64,000 nucleotides of DNA from CAVVMA01 sp963830715 (GCA_963830715.1 CAWHNS010000020.1:248001-312000), one strand, 5' to 3'; numbered from the stretch's first letter, positions 1-8,629 are shown. The notes: generated by a model not told the origin, from the sequence alone. Program-made: numbers and translations.

Positions 1-2
1 CG

Positions 3-170
3 AGATCGTCGTGCTGGGCCGCTTTCGTAGTCGAAGCCCCGCCATCCGATATCTGGTCCACGGCGCCGGCGCTGGGAATGGCGGCGGCTTTCGTCGTAAT
101 CGACATCGCCCGGTTCTGGTTGTCCGCACCGTGGGCGGCGCCGGGTCTTTCGCATCTAACTCCTGGCTAG
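3..170 (+). CDS. C-terminal end of a probable membrane protein (partial)
   Basis: The window opens inside an open frame (frame 3) that stops with TAG at 168-170. The visible 55 residues are hydrophobic and Trp/Ala rich, including the stretches ALGMAAAFVVIDIARFWL and SAPWAAPGLSH, which look like the last transmembrane helix and tail of an integral membrane protein. No family can be recognised from so little. The following methyltransferase starts 18 bases later on the same strand, so the two may be co-transcribed. Low certainty, because the reading rests only on hydrophobicity and the position of the stop. Confidence 0.3.
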   Translation, partial: RSSCWAAFVVEAPPSDIWSTAPALGMAAAFVVIDIARFWLSAPWAAPGLSHLTPG

Positions 171-188
171 CTGGAAGGAAGCACTACT

Positions 189-1055
189 ATGACATCGCTC
201 AAGGTCTCGGCAGGAAATGCGGAACAGATCAAGTTCTGGAATGAAGTCGGAGCGCCGCGATGGGTTCGCGATCAGCTCGCGCTGGATGCGATGCTCGAAC
301 CGCTCGGGCGGATGGCGATGGACGCCGCCGCTATCGAAGCAGGCGAACGAATCCTCGACGTGGGATGCGGATGCGGCTCGACCTCGATCGAACTTGCGCG
401 ACGCACTGGACCGCGCGGACAGGTGGTCGGCATCGACATCGCGAGCGCGATGCTGGAGCGCGCGCGCGATCAGGCCCGCCGTGCGGGGATCGCGAACGTC
501 CGCTTTGTCGAGGGCGATGCTCAGAGCTTTGCGTTTAACCCCGCCGAATTCGATTTGATGTATTCGCGCTTCGGCGTGATGTTTTTCGCCGACCCGGCCG
601 CGGCGTTCGCCAACCTTGCGGCTCAAGTCCGCGCGGGCGGCCGGTTTGCGTTCGTATGCTGGCAGCCTCCGCAACTGAACCAGTGGATTACCGTTCCGAT
701 GGCCGCGGCAGCCACGCTAATCACGTTTGCGCCGCCCGCCGATCGCAACGCGCCCGGCCCGTTTTCGCTCGCAGATGCGGAACGCTTGCGCAACGTGCTG
801 AGCGCGGCAGGGTTGAAGGACATCCGAATCGAAGATCGAAAACCCGTGCTTACGCTCGGCGGGCCAGATGCGCCCATCGAGCGGACCGCCGAATTCATGC
901 TCGACGTTGGTCCTGTCAGCGCGGCATTGCATGACGCCGCCCCGGAGATTCGTCCCAAGGTCGCTGCGGCAGTGCGCGACGCTCTCGCGCTCTATCAGAC
1001 TCCGCAGGGTGTGCGGCTGGGATCGGCGCTATGGCTGGTGACGGGACGGCGCTAG
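189..1055 (+). CDS. Class I SAM-dependent methyltransferase (UbiE-like)
   Basis: A 288-residue protein with a Rossmann-fold methyltransferase domain. Motif I is LDVGCGCGSTSIELARR around residue 57, followed by the acidic end of strand 2 (VVGIDIASAML), a motif II region (FVEGDAQSF) and a post-I loop ending in FDLMYSRFGVMFF. This arrangement is typical of Methyltransf_11/25 enzymes that use S-adenosylmethionine on small molecules; the substrate cannot be deduced. The ATG is preceded by GGAAGG about 8 bases upstream. The C-terminal third is variable and probably forms the substrate lid. It is followed tail to tail by an SDR gene. Confidence 0.85.
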   Translation: MTSLKVSAGNAEQIKFWNEVGAPRWVRDQLALDAMLEPLGRMAMDAAAIEAGERILDVGCGCGSTSIELARRTGPRGQVVGIDIASAMLERARDQARRAGIANVRFVEGDAQSFAFNPAEFDLMYSRFGVMFFADPAAAFANLAAQVRAGGRFAFVCWQPPQLNQWITVPMAAAATLITFAPPADRNAPGPFSLADAERLRNVLSAAGLKDIRIEDRKPVLTLGGPDAPIERTAEFMLDVGPVSAALHDAAPEIRPKVAAAVRDALALYQTPQGVRLGSALWLVTGRR

Positions 1056-1087
1056 CACGGTCGAACTGCCATCCCGGTTCGCGCCGC

Positions 1088-1873
1088 TCACTGCATCGTG
1101 ACTCCGCCGTCGGGATGCAGCAGCGAGCCGGTGTAGTAGCGCCCCTCGTCGCTTGCGAGAAAGAGCGCGGTGTTAGCGACATCGACCGGCTCGCCCATTT
1201 TGCCCATCGGCACGCGCGCCATGATCGGACTCAAATCGGGCAGATCCTGCAGATTGGCGGTCATGGGAGTCTTGATGAAGCCCGGGCCGATCGCGTTCGC
1301 GGTGATGCCGTGCGCGGCGAGTTCCCTCGCGAGCACCCTCGTGAGCATCCAGACTCCCGCCTTGCTGACCGAGTACTCGCCCACGCCCGGAGTGGGCAGG
1401 CGCGCGGCGGCCGACGCAATATTGATGATCCGTCCGCCCTTGCCCGCCTTGATCATCGCGCGCGCCGATGCGCGATCGGTAAGAAACACGCCGTCGAGGT
1501 TGACGCTCAGCACGCGCTTCCAGTTGGCGAACGATTTCTCGGTGAGGGGCACAAAGTCGCCCCTGCCTTCTTCGCCGTAGCGAGCGTGTGAGATTCCCGC
1601 CGCCGCGACAACGATATCGAGACCGCCGAGTTCGGCGACCATCCGGGCGACCATCGCATCGACTTGCGTTTCGTCGCTCGTGTCCACCTGATGTGCGATC
1701 GCCCTGCGCCCGAGTTTGTGCACCGCGGCGACCGTCTCCTCTGCGCCCTGGAGATGACGATCGGCGACAAAGATATCGGCGCCTTCTTCCGCGAACCGGA
1801 TCGCGGTCGCGCGTCCGATTCCGCTCGCGCCGCCCGTGATCAGTGCGTTCCGGTTTTCCAATCTGAGGCTCAT
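1088..1873 (-). CDS. SDR family NAD(P)-dependent oxidoreductase
   Basis: A short-chain dehydrogenase/reductase of about 261 residues. The nucleotide-binding motif is TGGASGIG near residue 13, the catalytic YxxxK is YSVSK, and a C-terminal SLLHPDGGVTMQ matches the classical SDR end. The NNAG motif is altered to AAAG, which is tolerated in the family. I prefer the ATG at 1871-1873, with GAGAG seven bases upstream, over an in-frame start 17 codons earlier. It probably oxidises or reduces a secondary alcohol or ketone; the substrate is unknown. It is transcribed divergently from the enoyl-CoA hydratase at 2025, which suggests a shared acyl or aromatic catabolic role, though that is inference. Confidence 0.88.
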   Translation of the reverse strand: MSLRLENRNALITGGASGIGRATAIRFAEEGADIFVADRHLQGAEETVAAVHKLGRRAIAHQVDTSDETQVDAMVARMVAELGGLDIVVAAAGISHARYGEEGRGDFVPLTEKSFANWKRVLSVNLDGVFLTDRASARAMIKAGKGGRIINIASAAARLPTPGVGEYSVSKAGVWMLTRVLARELAAHGITANAIGPGFIKTPMTANLQDLPDLSPIMARVPMGKMGEPVDVANTALFLASDEGRYYTGSLLHPDGGVTMQ

Positions 1874-2024
1874 CAGAATTCTCTCCGCGCCCGGCCGTGC
1901 CAAGGCGATCTGGCGATCGTTCAATGCTGATTACCACGACCAGCCGCTGCGCCGCCAATCTCGCGGAGTTGGTTTCCGGTTGGCATCGGATTAAGGTCGG
2001 TGGCAACCCCCCCCGGAAAGGTGC

Positions 2025-2846
2025 TTGCAGGCGATGATGGATTCACGCCCGTTTCAGACTATCAAGGTGGAAGTCAACGGCGCCCTCGGACGCCTCACTC
2101 TCAACCGCCCCGAGCGCCTCAACGCGATCGGCAACACGATGCTCGAAGAGCTGACCGAGGCCGCGCACTGGTTCGACGCGCATCATGAGCTGCGCGTCGT
2201 TATCGTCAGCGGCGCCGGCCGCGCGTTCTGCGCGGGCGCCGACCTTCGCGATTCGGCGGGCGGCGGCGGCGTTCCGCGCGCGGAAAGAAGCTGGCTCTAC
2301 CGCCACGAGGTCGGTCAGTCGGGGCTTAGAGCCGCCGACGCATTGGAGCAGATGCGGGCTGTGACGATCGCGCAGGTCCACGGCTACTCCGTTGGAGGCG
2401 GCGTAGTGCTGATGTCATCGTGCGATCTTCGCGTCGCTGCCGAGGACTCGATCTTTTTCATCCCCGAAATCGAGCTGGGAATTCCGCTGACCTGGGGCGC
2501 AATCCCGCGTTTGGTGCGCGAGATCGGACCCGCGCTCACCAAGGAACTGGTCATGACCTGCCGGCGCTTCACTCCTCAAGAAGCAAAAGCAATCGGCTTC
2601 CTCAATCGGGTTGTTCCGGCGGCCAGGCTCGAAGCAGAGGTCGAACAACTCGCGCAGGAGCTTATCGACAAACCGTCGGTGCCTGTCAGGATCACCAAGG
2701 AGCACGTGAACGCGGTCGCCCGCGTGATGGGCGCCGGACTCACGGCGTTCGCCGACCCCGACGCGCTGCTGGGTGCATTCGGCGAAGAGGAATCGCGGGC
2801 GGCGGCGCGAGCCTACGCCGAAAAGGCGTTCCGGAAGAAGGGCTGA
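2025..2846 (+). CDS. Enoyl-CoA hydratase/isomerase family protein
   Basis: About 273 residues of crotonase fold. Diagnostic segments are GRLTLNRPERLNAI near the N terminus, the first oxyanion-hole segment RAFCAGADLRD, and the second, QVHGYSVGGGVVLMSSCDLR. A Glu in PEIELGIPLTWG lies at the position of a catalytic glutamate. The start is uncertain: a TTG at 2025 has GGAAAGG just upstream, and ATG codons follow at 2034 and 2037. Crotonases hydrate or isomerise acyl-CoA thioesters; the specific substrate is not evident. It ends shortly before the oppositely oriented secreted protein gene. Confidence 0.87.
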   Translation: MQAMMDSRPFQTIKVEVNGALGRLTLNRPERLNAIGNTMLEELTEAAHWFDAHHELRVVIVSGAGRAFCAGADLRDSAGGGGVPRAERSWLYRHEVGQSGLRAADALEQMRAVTIAQVHGYSVGGGVVLMSSCDLRVAAEDSIFFIPEIELGIPLTWGAIPRLVREIGPALTKELVMTCRRFTPQEAKAIGFLNRVVPAARLEAEVEQLAQELIDKPSVPVRITKEHVNAVARVMGAGLTAFADPDALLGAFGEEESRAAARAYAEKAFRKKG

Positions 2847-2870
2847 TCCGTCCGATCCCGATTCGGCTCG

Positions 2871-3554
2871 CTACGGACTCGGGCACGGCGCCGCGATTTC
2901 GCCGGCCGTCCCGACGATACTCACCTGCGCGCTGCTGTGGGTACCTTGTGGAATAGGATTGATCGACGACGGCGTCGGCACTGGGCCACTCTGATGCACC
3001 GCGCCAAACACCTCAAGCGTGCCCACCGCTACTTGTTGCGGCACCGTGCAGGGGTTGAAGGGAAAAATCTGAAGTGTCCCATCGAGGCTATATGTATAGG
3101 TGCTGACGCAAAGCTCGCCTTTGAAGTTGACGTCGGTATCCTTGATCGGACTGAGCTGACCGGACCCTGAGCTTTGATAGCAATTCTCACCGAGACCGGT
3201 GGGGGTCAAGGCGATCTCGAGACTGAGCTTCAGGCTTACCTTGCCGTAGGGCGGACCGGTGAGCGACGACGTGAAAACACCCGGGCAGATGCATCCGTTG
3301 ATCACCGCTGACGGCTCGGCCGCGCAGATGCAGTTGCCGCCGGGCACGAGCGATCCGTTTCCCTGCAGGTCAAGCTTGGGACCCGTCGCGGTGGCAGTTG
3401 GCGAAGTGAATGAAGCGGCGCGGGCCTCGAAAATGCCTGCGGCTTCTACCAAGGCCAGCACTGCCAGCAGAATCGCGATCCCGCGACACGCGCTCGAACC
3501 GATCATCGCGGTGACAGCTTCAGCGTCCATGCGCGGGACGCTACACACTCTCAC
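2871..3554 (-). CDS. Secreted hypothetical protein with Cys-Ile-Cys motifs
   Basis: I do not recognise the family. The protein has a clear hydrophobic export signal (IAILLAVLALVEAAGIFEARA) ending in an ARA-type signal peptidase site, then a mature domain of about 180 residues rich in Gly, Pro, Ser and Thr. Cysteines occur as CICAAEP and GCICPGVF, plus single Cys in NCYQS, GELCVST and NPCTVP, compatible with disulfides outside the cytoplasm. The longest frame starts with GTG at 3554, but an ATG at 3506 puts the signal peptide at the very N terminus and may be the true start. No enzymatic motif is visible. Confidence 0.6.
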   Translation of the reverse strand: MRVCSVPRMDAEAVTAMIGSSACRGIAILLAVLALVEAAGIFEARAASFTSPTATATGPKLDLQGNGSLVPGGNCICAAEPSAVINGCICPGVFTSSLTGPPYGKVSLKLSLEIALTPTGLGENCYQSSGSGQLSPIKDTDVNFKGELCVSTYTYSLDGTLQIFPFNPCTVPQQVAVGTLEVFGAVHQSGPVPTPSSINPIPQGTHSSAQVSIVGTAGEIAAPCPSP

Positions 3555-3576
3555 ATGCGGTCGTCAATGACGCTTA

Positions 3577-4167
3577 TCACGGTTCGATGCGAAGATCTTC
3601 GGCGAGGGCGCGCGCCAGTTCCCCGCTGAGCGGCGCCCGCGTGGTGAGGTCCGGATGGTCTGCCTCGATCGCGAGGCTGCCTTGATCCGCGAACTGTACC
3701 AGGCTTTCCGCGCCAAGCTGCCCCAGCGCGAAACGGACGAACTGCACCGCGCTTATCTGGCCGGCGCTCATCTGGCTTTCGTCGAATCTGACCGCGATCC
3801 TCCGCCCGCCGGCAGCGAGCCACATGTGGCGCTCCAGTCCGACCAGTCTCGCGAGCGCCGCATCGCGCTCCCGCGCCTCCGCGTACTCGATGAGGAGCGT
3901 CGCCGACAACTCGCCGGCCGCGGGTATCAGGGAGTTGTAGGTGTCGAGCTCGTGCTGCACCGCTTGCGGTTCCGCGATACGCTCGATGCGGATCATCTCC
4001 TCGACCTGGTACCAGACGGTCTGCGCATTCTCGAACAGCAGAGTGAGATGGGGGCCGGCAACGAACCGGCGGCGCTCTTTCTCTCTGATGAAGAGCGGGC
4101 GCAGGACGGGCCGCACGCGCTCCCATTGCTCGAACGACAGCATCTGATCGATTGTGATTGGTTTCAT
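3577..4167 (-). CDS. DUF3501 family protein
   Basis: 196 residues beginning MKPITIDQMLSFEQWERVRP, matching the DUF3501 family, whose members are typically about 190-200 residues and often encoded beside a rubrerythrin and a GlpC/HdrD-like Fe-S protein. The same partners lie immediately upstream here. Conserved-looking segments include REKERRRFVAGPHLTLLFENAQTV (shown by position only: residues 27-50) and a body of charged helices; there are no membrane segments or cysteine motifs. The biochemical role is unknown. It is the last gene of the Fur-rubrerythrin operon, separated by 7 bases from the Fe-S oxidoreductase, and so likely works in the same oxidative-stress or iron response. Confidence 0.82.
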   Translation of the reverse strand: MKPITIDQMLSFEQWERVRPVLRPLFIREKERRRFVAGPHLTLLFENAQTVWYQVEEMIRIERIAEPQAVQHELDTYNSLIPAAGELSATLLIEYAEARERDAALARLVGLERHMWLAAGGRRIAVRFDESQMSAGQISAVQFVRFALGQLGAESLVQFADQGSLAIEADHPDLTTRAPLSGELARALAEDLRIEP

Positions 4168-4174
4168 GTCGTGT

Positions 4175-5510
4175 TCACGATTGCTCGGACGGCGGGACCT
4201 TGCGCGGAAAGCCGCCGTCGGAATAGGCGCGCGCCAGCACTTCGATCGGATGCATCGGGCGCGTGCCGATCGCCTGCTCGATCTGGAGTGCAGACAGCGC
4301 GCAATCGGTTGCCATCACGTCAGCCTGCGCATCCCGCATCCCGGCAAACGCCTTCTCGCCCCATTTCATGGAGAGCGCGAAGAACTCTTTCTTCATCGCC
4401 CAGGTGCCATCATGCGCGGTACACGCATCGACGGTGGATATTTCGGCGCCCGGTATCAGCCTCATCAGGTCGCGCGAGCGGAAGCCGATCTGCTGAGATT
4501 TGAGGTGGCACGGCAAGTGGTAGGCTATCCGGCCCGGAGTCGTGCGGAACTCACGGTTGAACTTCCCCTCTTGTTTCAGCATCCACAAGAGCTCGTGAGG
4601 ATCGTAAACTGCGGCGGCGAACTCCTCGACCTCCTGGCCGCCAAGAATATCAGGATATTCCCTTTTCATCGTCATTGAGCAGGTCGGGTTGAGCGCCACG
4701 ATCCGGTAGCCCTTGCGCACATACGGCAGCATCGACTCGATATTGGCGCGGGCCTGCTTCTGCGCAAACGCGACGTCGCCCCCGTCGATCGCCGGCATCC
4801 CGCAACAGTTCTGCGCCGTGCAAGCGACGGCGCATCGGTTTTGACTCAGCACCTCTACCGCGGCGCGGCCCGGCGCCGGGTTGTAGTAGTTGATGAAGCA
4901 GGTCGCGAACAGCACCACCCTTGCCGCCGGCACGGCCGGATCGGCCGGCAGCGGGTTTCGCTTGAGCCACTTCTCGAAGGTCTCGCCCGCGAATTCGGGA
5001 AGTTTCTTGTCGCGATGGACGCCCAGGACCTTTTCCATGATCACGCGCTGAAAGCGGTTGCGGCATGAGAAGTTGGCAACCCCGGGCGCGACCGAGCCGA
5101 GCCGGCCCAGCAGATCGGGATTGCCCGAGCAGGCGGTCGCGCAACTTTACGCCGGACTCGCGCGCCTTGACCGCCTTGGCCCGCATCACGAGGCTGGCGA
5201 AATCAAGCTGGAACTCGTGCTTGTCGCGCGTCGTGTAAGGACAGCGCAGCTCGCACATCTTGCAGTCGTAGCAGAGGTCGATTACCCGCTGCCGCTCCGC
5301 CGCTGTCAGCTTGAGCACATCGCCGTCATAGCGGTCGACCGCCTCGAACAGGGCCGGGAACGACGGACACATGTTGAAGCACAGCCGGCATCCCTGACAG
5401 ATGTCGAACACGCGATCGATTTCGCGCTCGAGTCCGCCGCGCTGCCAATACTTGTCTTCGGTCGCCTTGTAAGACAGCCCGTCGGTGGGCATCGCCTGAA
5501 TTCTGCTCAC
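4175..5510 (-). pseudogene. GlpC/HdrD-like Fe-S oxidoreductase, split by a frameshift near 5123
   Basis: Reading through one frame change reconstructs a protein of about 444 residues. The N-terminal part (5510 to about 5124) has two 4Fe-4S motifs, CQGCRLCFNMCPSFP and CYDCKMCELRCPYT. The C-terminal part (about 5122 to 4175) has two CCG-type domains, with segments FATCFINYYNP, NCCGMPAIDGGD, LNPTCSMTMKREYP and PCHLKSQQIG. The frame breaks after RDRLLG: one extra base, or two missing, near 5123 restores the frame into NPDLLGRLG. Such proteins pass electrons between a dehydrogenase or rubrerythrin-type partner and another carrier. The gene sits between rubrerythrin and DUF3501. Either an assembly indel or a real null mutation is possible. 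Confidence 0.8.
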
Positions 5511-5626
5511 GCAACTTTTTCACTTCGGGCCTCGCTTCGCTTCCGGCCCGCGACCGTCTCCCCGGCGGAGAAGATCAGGTAAATCGTCCCGATCCCTTCG
5601 ACAACTCAGCGCCGCAATTCCGAATC

Positions 5627-6046
5627 TTACGTCAACGATTCGGCGGCCTTGCTGAAACGTCCCGCGTGGGATTTTTCGGCCTTGGCCAGGGTCTCGAACC
5701 AGTCCGCGATTTCAGGGAAGCCCTCCTCGCGCGCAGTCTTCGCCATCCCCGGGTACATATTGGTGTACTCGTAGGTCTCGCCGTGCACGGCCGACTTCAG
5801 GTTGGCCAGCGTGTCGCCGATCGGTTGATCGGTGACCGGATCGCCGACCGTCTTCAAATAGTCGAGATGTCCGTGAGCGTGGCCGGTCTCGCCTTCGGAG
5901 GTGTCACGGAACAGTCCAGCGACATCGGGACGTCCCTCGACGTCGGCCACCTTCGCGAAGTACAGATATCGCCGGTTGGCCTGGCTCTCGCCGGCAAACG
6001 CTTCCTTAAGATTCGCGTGGGTCTTGGTTCCTTTGAGCGGTTTCAC
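5627..6046 (-). CDS. Rubrerythrin-like diiron protein (no rubredoxin domain)
   Basis: 139 residues covering only the ferritin-like diiron domain. The metal ligands expected in rubrerythrins are visible in two E-(x)n-ExxH pairs: EAFAGESQANRRYLYFAK, SEGETGHAHGHLDYL, HGETYEYTNMYPG and KAEKSHAGRF. The usual C-terminal rubredoxin domain with its CxxC pairs is absent, so electrons must come from another protein, plausibly the Fe-S oxidoreductase encoded next. The start is GTG at 6044-6046 with a strong AGGAGG about 8-10 bases upstream. Its likely job is peroxide reduction in the cytoplasm. It lies 22 bases downstream of the fur/perR gene in the same operon. Confidence 0.9.
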   Translation of the reverse strand: MKPLKGTKTHANLKEAFAGESQANRRYLYFAKVADVEGRPDVAGLFRDTSEGETGHAHGHLDYLKTVGDPVTDQPIGDTLANLKSAVHGETYEYTNMYPGMAKTAREEGFPEIADWFETLAKAEKSHAGRFSKAAESLT

Positions 6047-6068
6047 TTGGTTAATCCTCCTCGTCTAT

Positions 6069-6581
6069 TCATGGATCCATTGTTCTGCCGGCGGCTTTCG
6101 CCTTCCGATTGACACTGCTCTTGCCGCACTCGCCGCACACGGCGCGGATCTCGACCGAGGCGCCAAGGACCTTGAAGCCCTCGATACTCGCGCGTCCATT
6201 CAGCAGCGCGTCGGCGCCGGGAATCTCGATGTCCCTGATCTTGCGGCATCGCACGCAAACCAGGTGATGATGCGGCGCGACATTGCCGTCGTAGCGGGCG
6301 CTGTCGTGGAGGCTGGTGACCTTTCGCGCTTCGCCAATCTCGCACAGCGTCTCGAGCGTGCGATGCACGGTCGCGAGCGAAATGTGAGGATGCTCGCGCC
6401 GGACGATTTCGCACACGGCCTCGGCGCGCGGATGCTCGCCCGAAGACAGCAGCGCCCGAATGATCGCGAGCCGCTGCGGCGTGACCGCCAGCCCGGCCTT
6501 GCGGCAGCGCGCGGCGAATTCGGGCAGGCGCCGCGCCGCATACCCCCTGTATTGTCCCTCACTGACGATCCGCAAAGCCAT
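6069..6581 (-). CDS. Fur/PerR family transcriptional regulator
   Basis: A 170-residue ferric-uptake-regulator family protein. The N-terminal winged helix includes AGLAVTPQRLAIIRALL and the recognition region HISLATVHRTLETLCEIG. The dimerisation domain has HHHLVCVRCRKIRDIEI, contributing metal ligands and the first CxxC, and a second CGECGK, giving a structural Zn site. Its position upstream of rubrerythrin suggests a PerR-like peroxide sensor, but the operator in front of it matches the Fur rather than the PerR consensus, so the metal sensed is open. The region in front of the ATG at 6579-6581 lacks a clear ribosome-binding site because the operator lies only 6 bases upstream. Confidence 0.9.
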   Translation of the reverse strand: MALRIVSEGQYRGYAARRLPEFAARCRKAGLAVTPQRLAIIRALLSSGEHPRAEAVCEIVRREHPHISLATVHRTLETLCEIGEARKVTSLHDSARYDGNVAPHHHLVCVRCRKIRDIEIPGADALLNGRASIEGFKVLGASVEIRAVCGECGKSSVNRKAKAAGRTMDP

Positions 6582-6587
6582 ATCAGG

Positions 6588-6602
6588 TGATAATAATTAT
6601 CA
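6588..6602. promoter_or_regulatory. Perfect 7-1-7 Fur-type operator
   Basis: The sequence TGATAATAATTATCA is a perfect 7-1-7 inverted repeat (TGATAAT-A-ATTATCA) and equals the minimal Fur box described for Bacillus; PerR boxes differ at the second base of each arm. It ends 6 bases before the fur/perR start codon, so a bound repressor would cover the start region. It stands out in AT content from its GC-rich surroundings. It implies autoregulation of the whole fur-rubrerythrin-Fe-S-DUF3501 operon. Confidence 0.85.
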
Positions 6603-6667
6603 TCTAGTATCGATGGTCGTCAAGGGGCCGTTCTCGCCGGTCCTCTCCGCCCGCGCCGGGACCGCCC

Positions 6668-7582
6668 CTACCCGCCGTGTTGCGGCTCGGAGCGGGCTGC
6701 GATCAGATCTTCGAGACGCCAGTGGAAAAGCGCGCTGTATCCGTCACCCGCAGCGTCGATTGCCGTAGCGTCAACGCGGCAGCATCCCGCGATCAGCGGC
6801 ATGGAGGCGGCCTGTGCGGGGGAAATCGCCAACGTGCTGATGACTTCGGATCGCGGCGGCAGCGGCGAATCCGGATCGAGGTGAATGTCGATCGCATCGA
6901 GGCCCGGCGCAACTCGCCAGAGCGACGGCAGTGCCGCGCGGCGCGAGCCAGCGGTGACGATGGTTGCTCCGCGCTCCGACCGGACCGCATCGGTGATCGT
7001 TTTGATGGCCGCGCCCAAGGCTTCCCATTCCAGGCGGGATTCATCTGAGGCGGCATCGCCTGCCGCGGTCAATGCTTCGGGCTCGTTCACGACCTCGACC
7101 GCGAGCGTAAGGCGCGGGTCGAGGCGCCGCGCGAGCGGTGCCGCAACCCGATCGGCGAATAGCCTGGCCTCGTCGCGCCCGCTCAGGATTGCCCGGGAAA
7201 CTGCGTCCCGGCTGCGCTCCCACGAGTGCCCGTCCAGCAGCGTCCAATAGAGTCGCAGCCCGCAGAGGCTCGCGCACTCCTGAATGATCGCCACCGACTC
7301 GACAAGCACCGGATGCACGCCGGAGATCGTGCCCGCATTCATCAAGATGCCCTCGCCACCTTCGCACAGCCACAGGCGCACCGCCTGGAACCCCATCTCG
7401 TGAGCCGCCAGCAGCGGACGGTAGATTCGCATCGGGTCAACTTCGCGAGGGCCCGTTCCCGACATGGCGTTCGGCGCAAGATCATGCCCGTACGCGTCGA
7501 AGAAGTACGGCAAGTTCACGCCGGGTAGAGGGCTCATGCGAGCGACGATCGATGTCGAGTTCTGCGGGAGGTCCTCCGACAC
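6668..7582 (-). CDS. Cellulase-like (GH5-type) TIM-barrel hydrolase
   Basis: 304 residues resembling glycoside hydrolase clan A barrels. The strand-4 acid/base motif is AVEVVNEPEALTAAG (Asn-Glu), and earlier strands show GVNLPYFFDAYG, FQAVRLWLCEG and LRLYWTLLDGHSW. A nucleophile Glu at strand 7 is not obvious, since the C terminus reads ALFHWRLEDLIA, so catalytic status is uncertain. There is no signal peptide, which suggests a cytoplasmic role. The GTG at 7580-7582 or the Met 15 codons later could be the start. It is the last gene of the glycan/radical SAM cluster, 21 bases after the radical SAM gene. Confidence 0.6.
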   Translation of the reverse strand: MSEDLPQNSTSIVARMSPLPGVNLPYFFDAYGHDLAPNAMSGTGPREVDPMRIYRPLLAAHEMGFQAVRLWLCEGGEGILMNAGTISGVHPVLVESVAIIQECASLCGLRLYWTLLDGHSWERSRDAVSRAILSGRDEARLFADRVAAPLARRLDPRLTLAVEVVNEPEALTAAGDAASDESRLEWEALGAAIKTITDAVRSERGATIVTAGSRRAALPSLWRVAPGLDAIDIHLDPDSPLPPRSEVISTLAISPAQAASMPLIAGCCRVDATAIDAAGDGYSALFHWRLEDLIAARSEPQHGG

Positions 7583-7603
7583 CCGACCTTCGCGACGAAG
7601 GTC

Positions 7604-8629
7604 TCAGTGCCCGGCGGCGTTCTCCTCGAACGATTCCACGTCGGAGCATGCGGCGAGGCATCCGGGGCAACGCTCCGCCAGCGCCAGCACCTGCAACTGC
7701 TTATGCGTGAGGGAATGCCAAACGTCGCGCAGCCGGTCACGATATACATTTCCCATGCGATCCGCTTCCGTCGACATGAAGAAGCACGGGTAGATGTCGC
7801 CGCGCCAATCGACCAGCAGGAATTTCGACGGAAGAGCGCAGCCGCCGGGCGGGATGGGACGCTTGCCCCAGGCCAGGTAGTCGGGGACGGCGCCGAACAG
7901 CGCTTCGGTGTAGATCCAGATGTTGCGCCGGGCGGCGTAATCGCGAAGAGTTGCCAAACGGGCCGCGATCTCGTCGCGCGCTTGCGAGCGCAAAGAAAAG
8001 CGCGCGATGTCCTTGTGCGGCCCGGAAATCTCGGTCTGGAAAGGCTGGTACGAGAGTTCCTTGATCCCGAGATCGGCCGCGAGGTCCACGAGCCTTTCGA
8101 GATGCGGCAGGGTTTCGCGCAGGATGACGCCGGAGAGCCCCACTCCGATCCCGTTTGCGATACATCGCCGCGCGGTCTCGACTGCGGCATCGTAGTTGCC
8201 GGCCCCGCGCAACTCGTCGTGAATGTCGCGCGGACCGTCTATCGAGATGTTCAACTTGACCGACGCGCAGCGCGCCAGCCGCTCGATATGCGCATCAGTG
8301 ATCATGGTGCCGTTCGTGACTACCGCCTGATACCAGTAGCCGATCTCGTGCGCGTACTCGACGATGTCCAGAAAGTCCTTGCGCATGAAGTTCTCCGCGC
8401 CGCACGGCACAAAGGTGCGCGCACCCAGCTCGCGTGCGTCGGCGAGCAGCCGCTTGGCGAGCTCGAGCGGTACGCCGTGCTTGCGGACTTCCCAGACGCT
8501 GCACATCTTGCACTGCAGGTTGCAGTACATCGTTAGCTGCAGCCCGATGCGATCGAGCGGCCGGGTCAGGCGCGGCGACCCTGCTACGGCGGTGAAGCTT
8601 GACGTGGAACTCGATGGACTATCGATCAT
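7604..8629 (-). CDS. Radical SAM/SPASM domain protein
   Basis: About 341 residues from the ATG at 8629. A radical SAM core opens with the cluster motif CNLQCKMC (CX3CX2C) in LTMYCNLQCKMCSVWEV, followed by VTNGTMIT and SIDGPRDIHDELRGAG. A C-terminal SPASM-type region has GGCALPSKFLLVDWRGDIYPC, a GNVYRDRLRDVWHS stretch, and CPGCLAAC, so one or two auxiliary Fe-S clusters are expected. Such proteins modify peptides or activate partner enzymes. The frame stays open back to a TTG at 8710 whose TTGA overlaps the stop of the preceding membrane gene, so translation may begin there. The substrate is unknown; no short precursor peptide gene was recognised nearby. Confidence 0.85.
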   Translation of the reverse strand: MIDSPSSSTSSFTAVAGSPRLTRPLDRIGLQLTMYCNLQCKMCSVWEVRKHGVPLELAKRLLADARELGARTFVPCGAENFMRKDFLDIVEYAHEIGYWYQAVVTNGTMITDAHIERLARCASVKLNISIDGPRDIHDELRGAGNYDAAVETARRCIANGIGVGLSGVILRETLPHLERLVDLAADLGIKELSYQPFQTEISGPHKDIARFSLRSQARDEIAARLATLRDYAARRNIWIYTEALFGAVPDYLAWGKRPIPPGGCALPSKFLLVDWRGDIYPCFFMSTEADRMGNVYRDRLRDVWHSLTHKQLQVLALAERCPGCLAACSDVESFEENAAGH

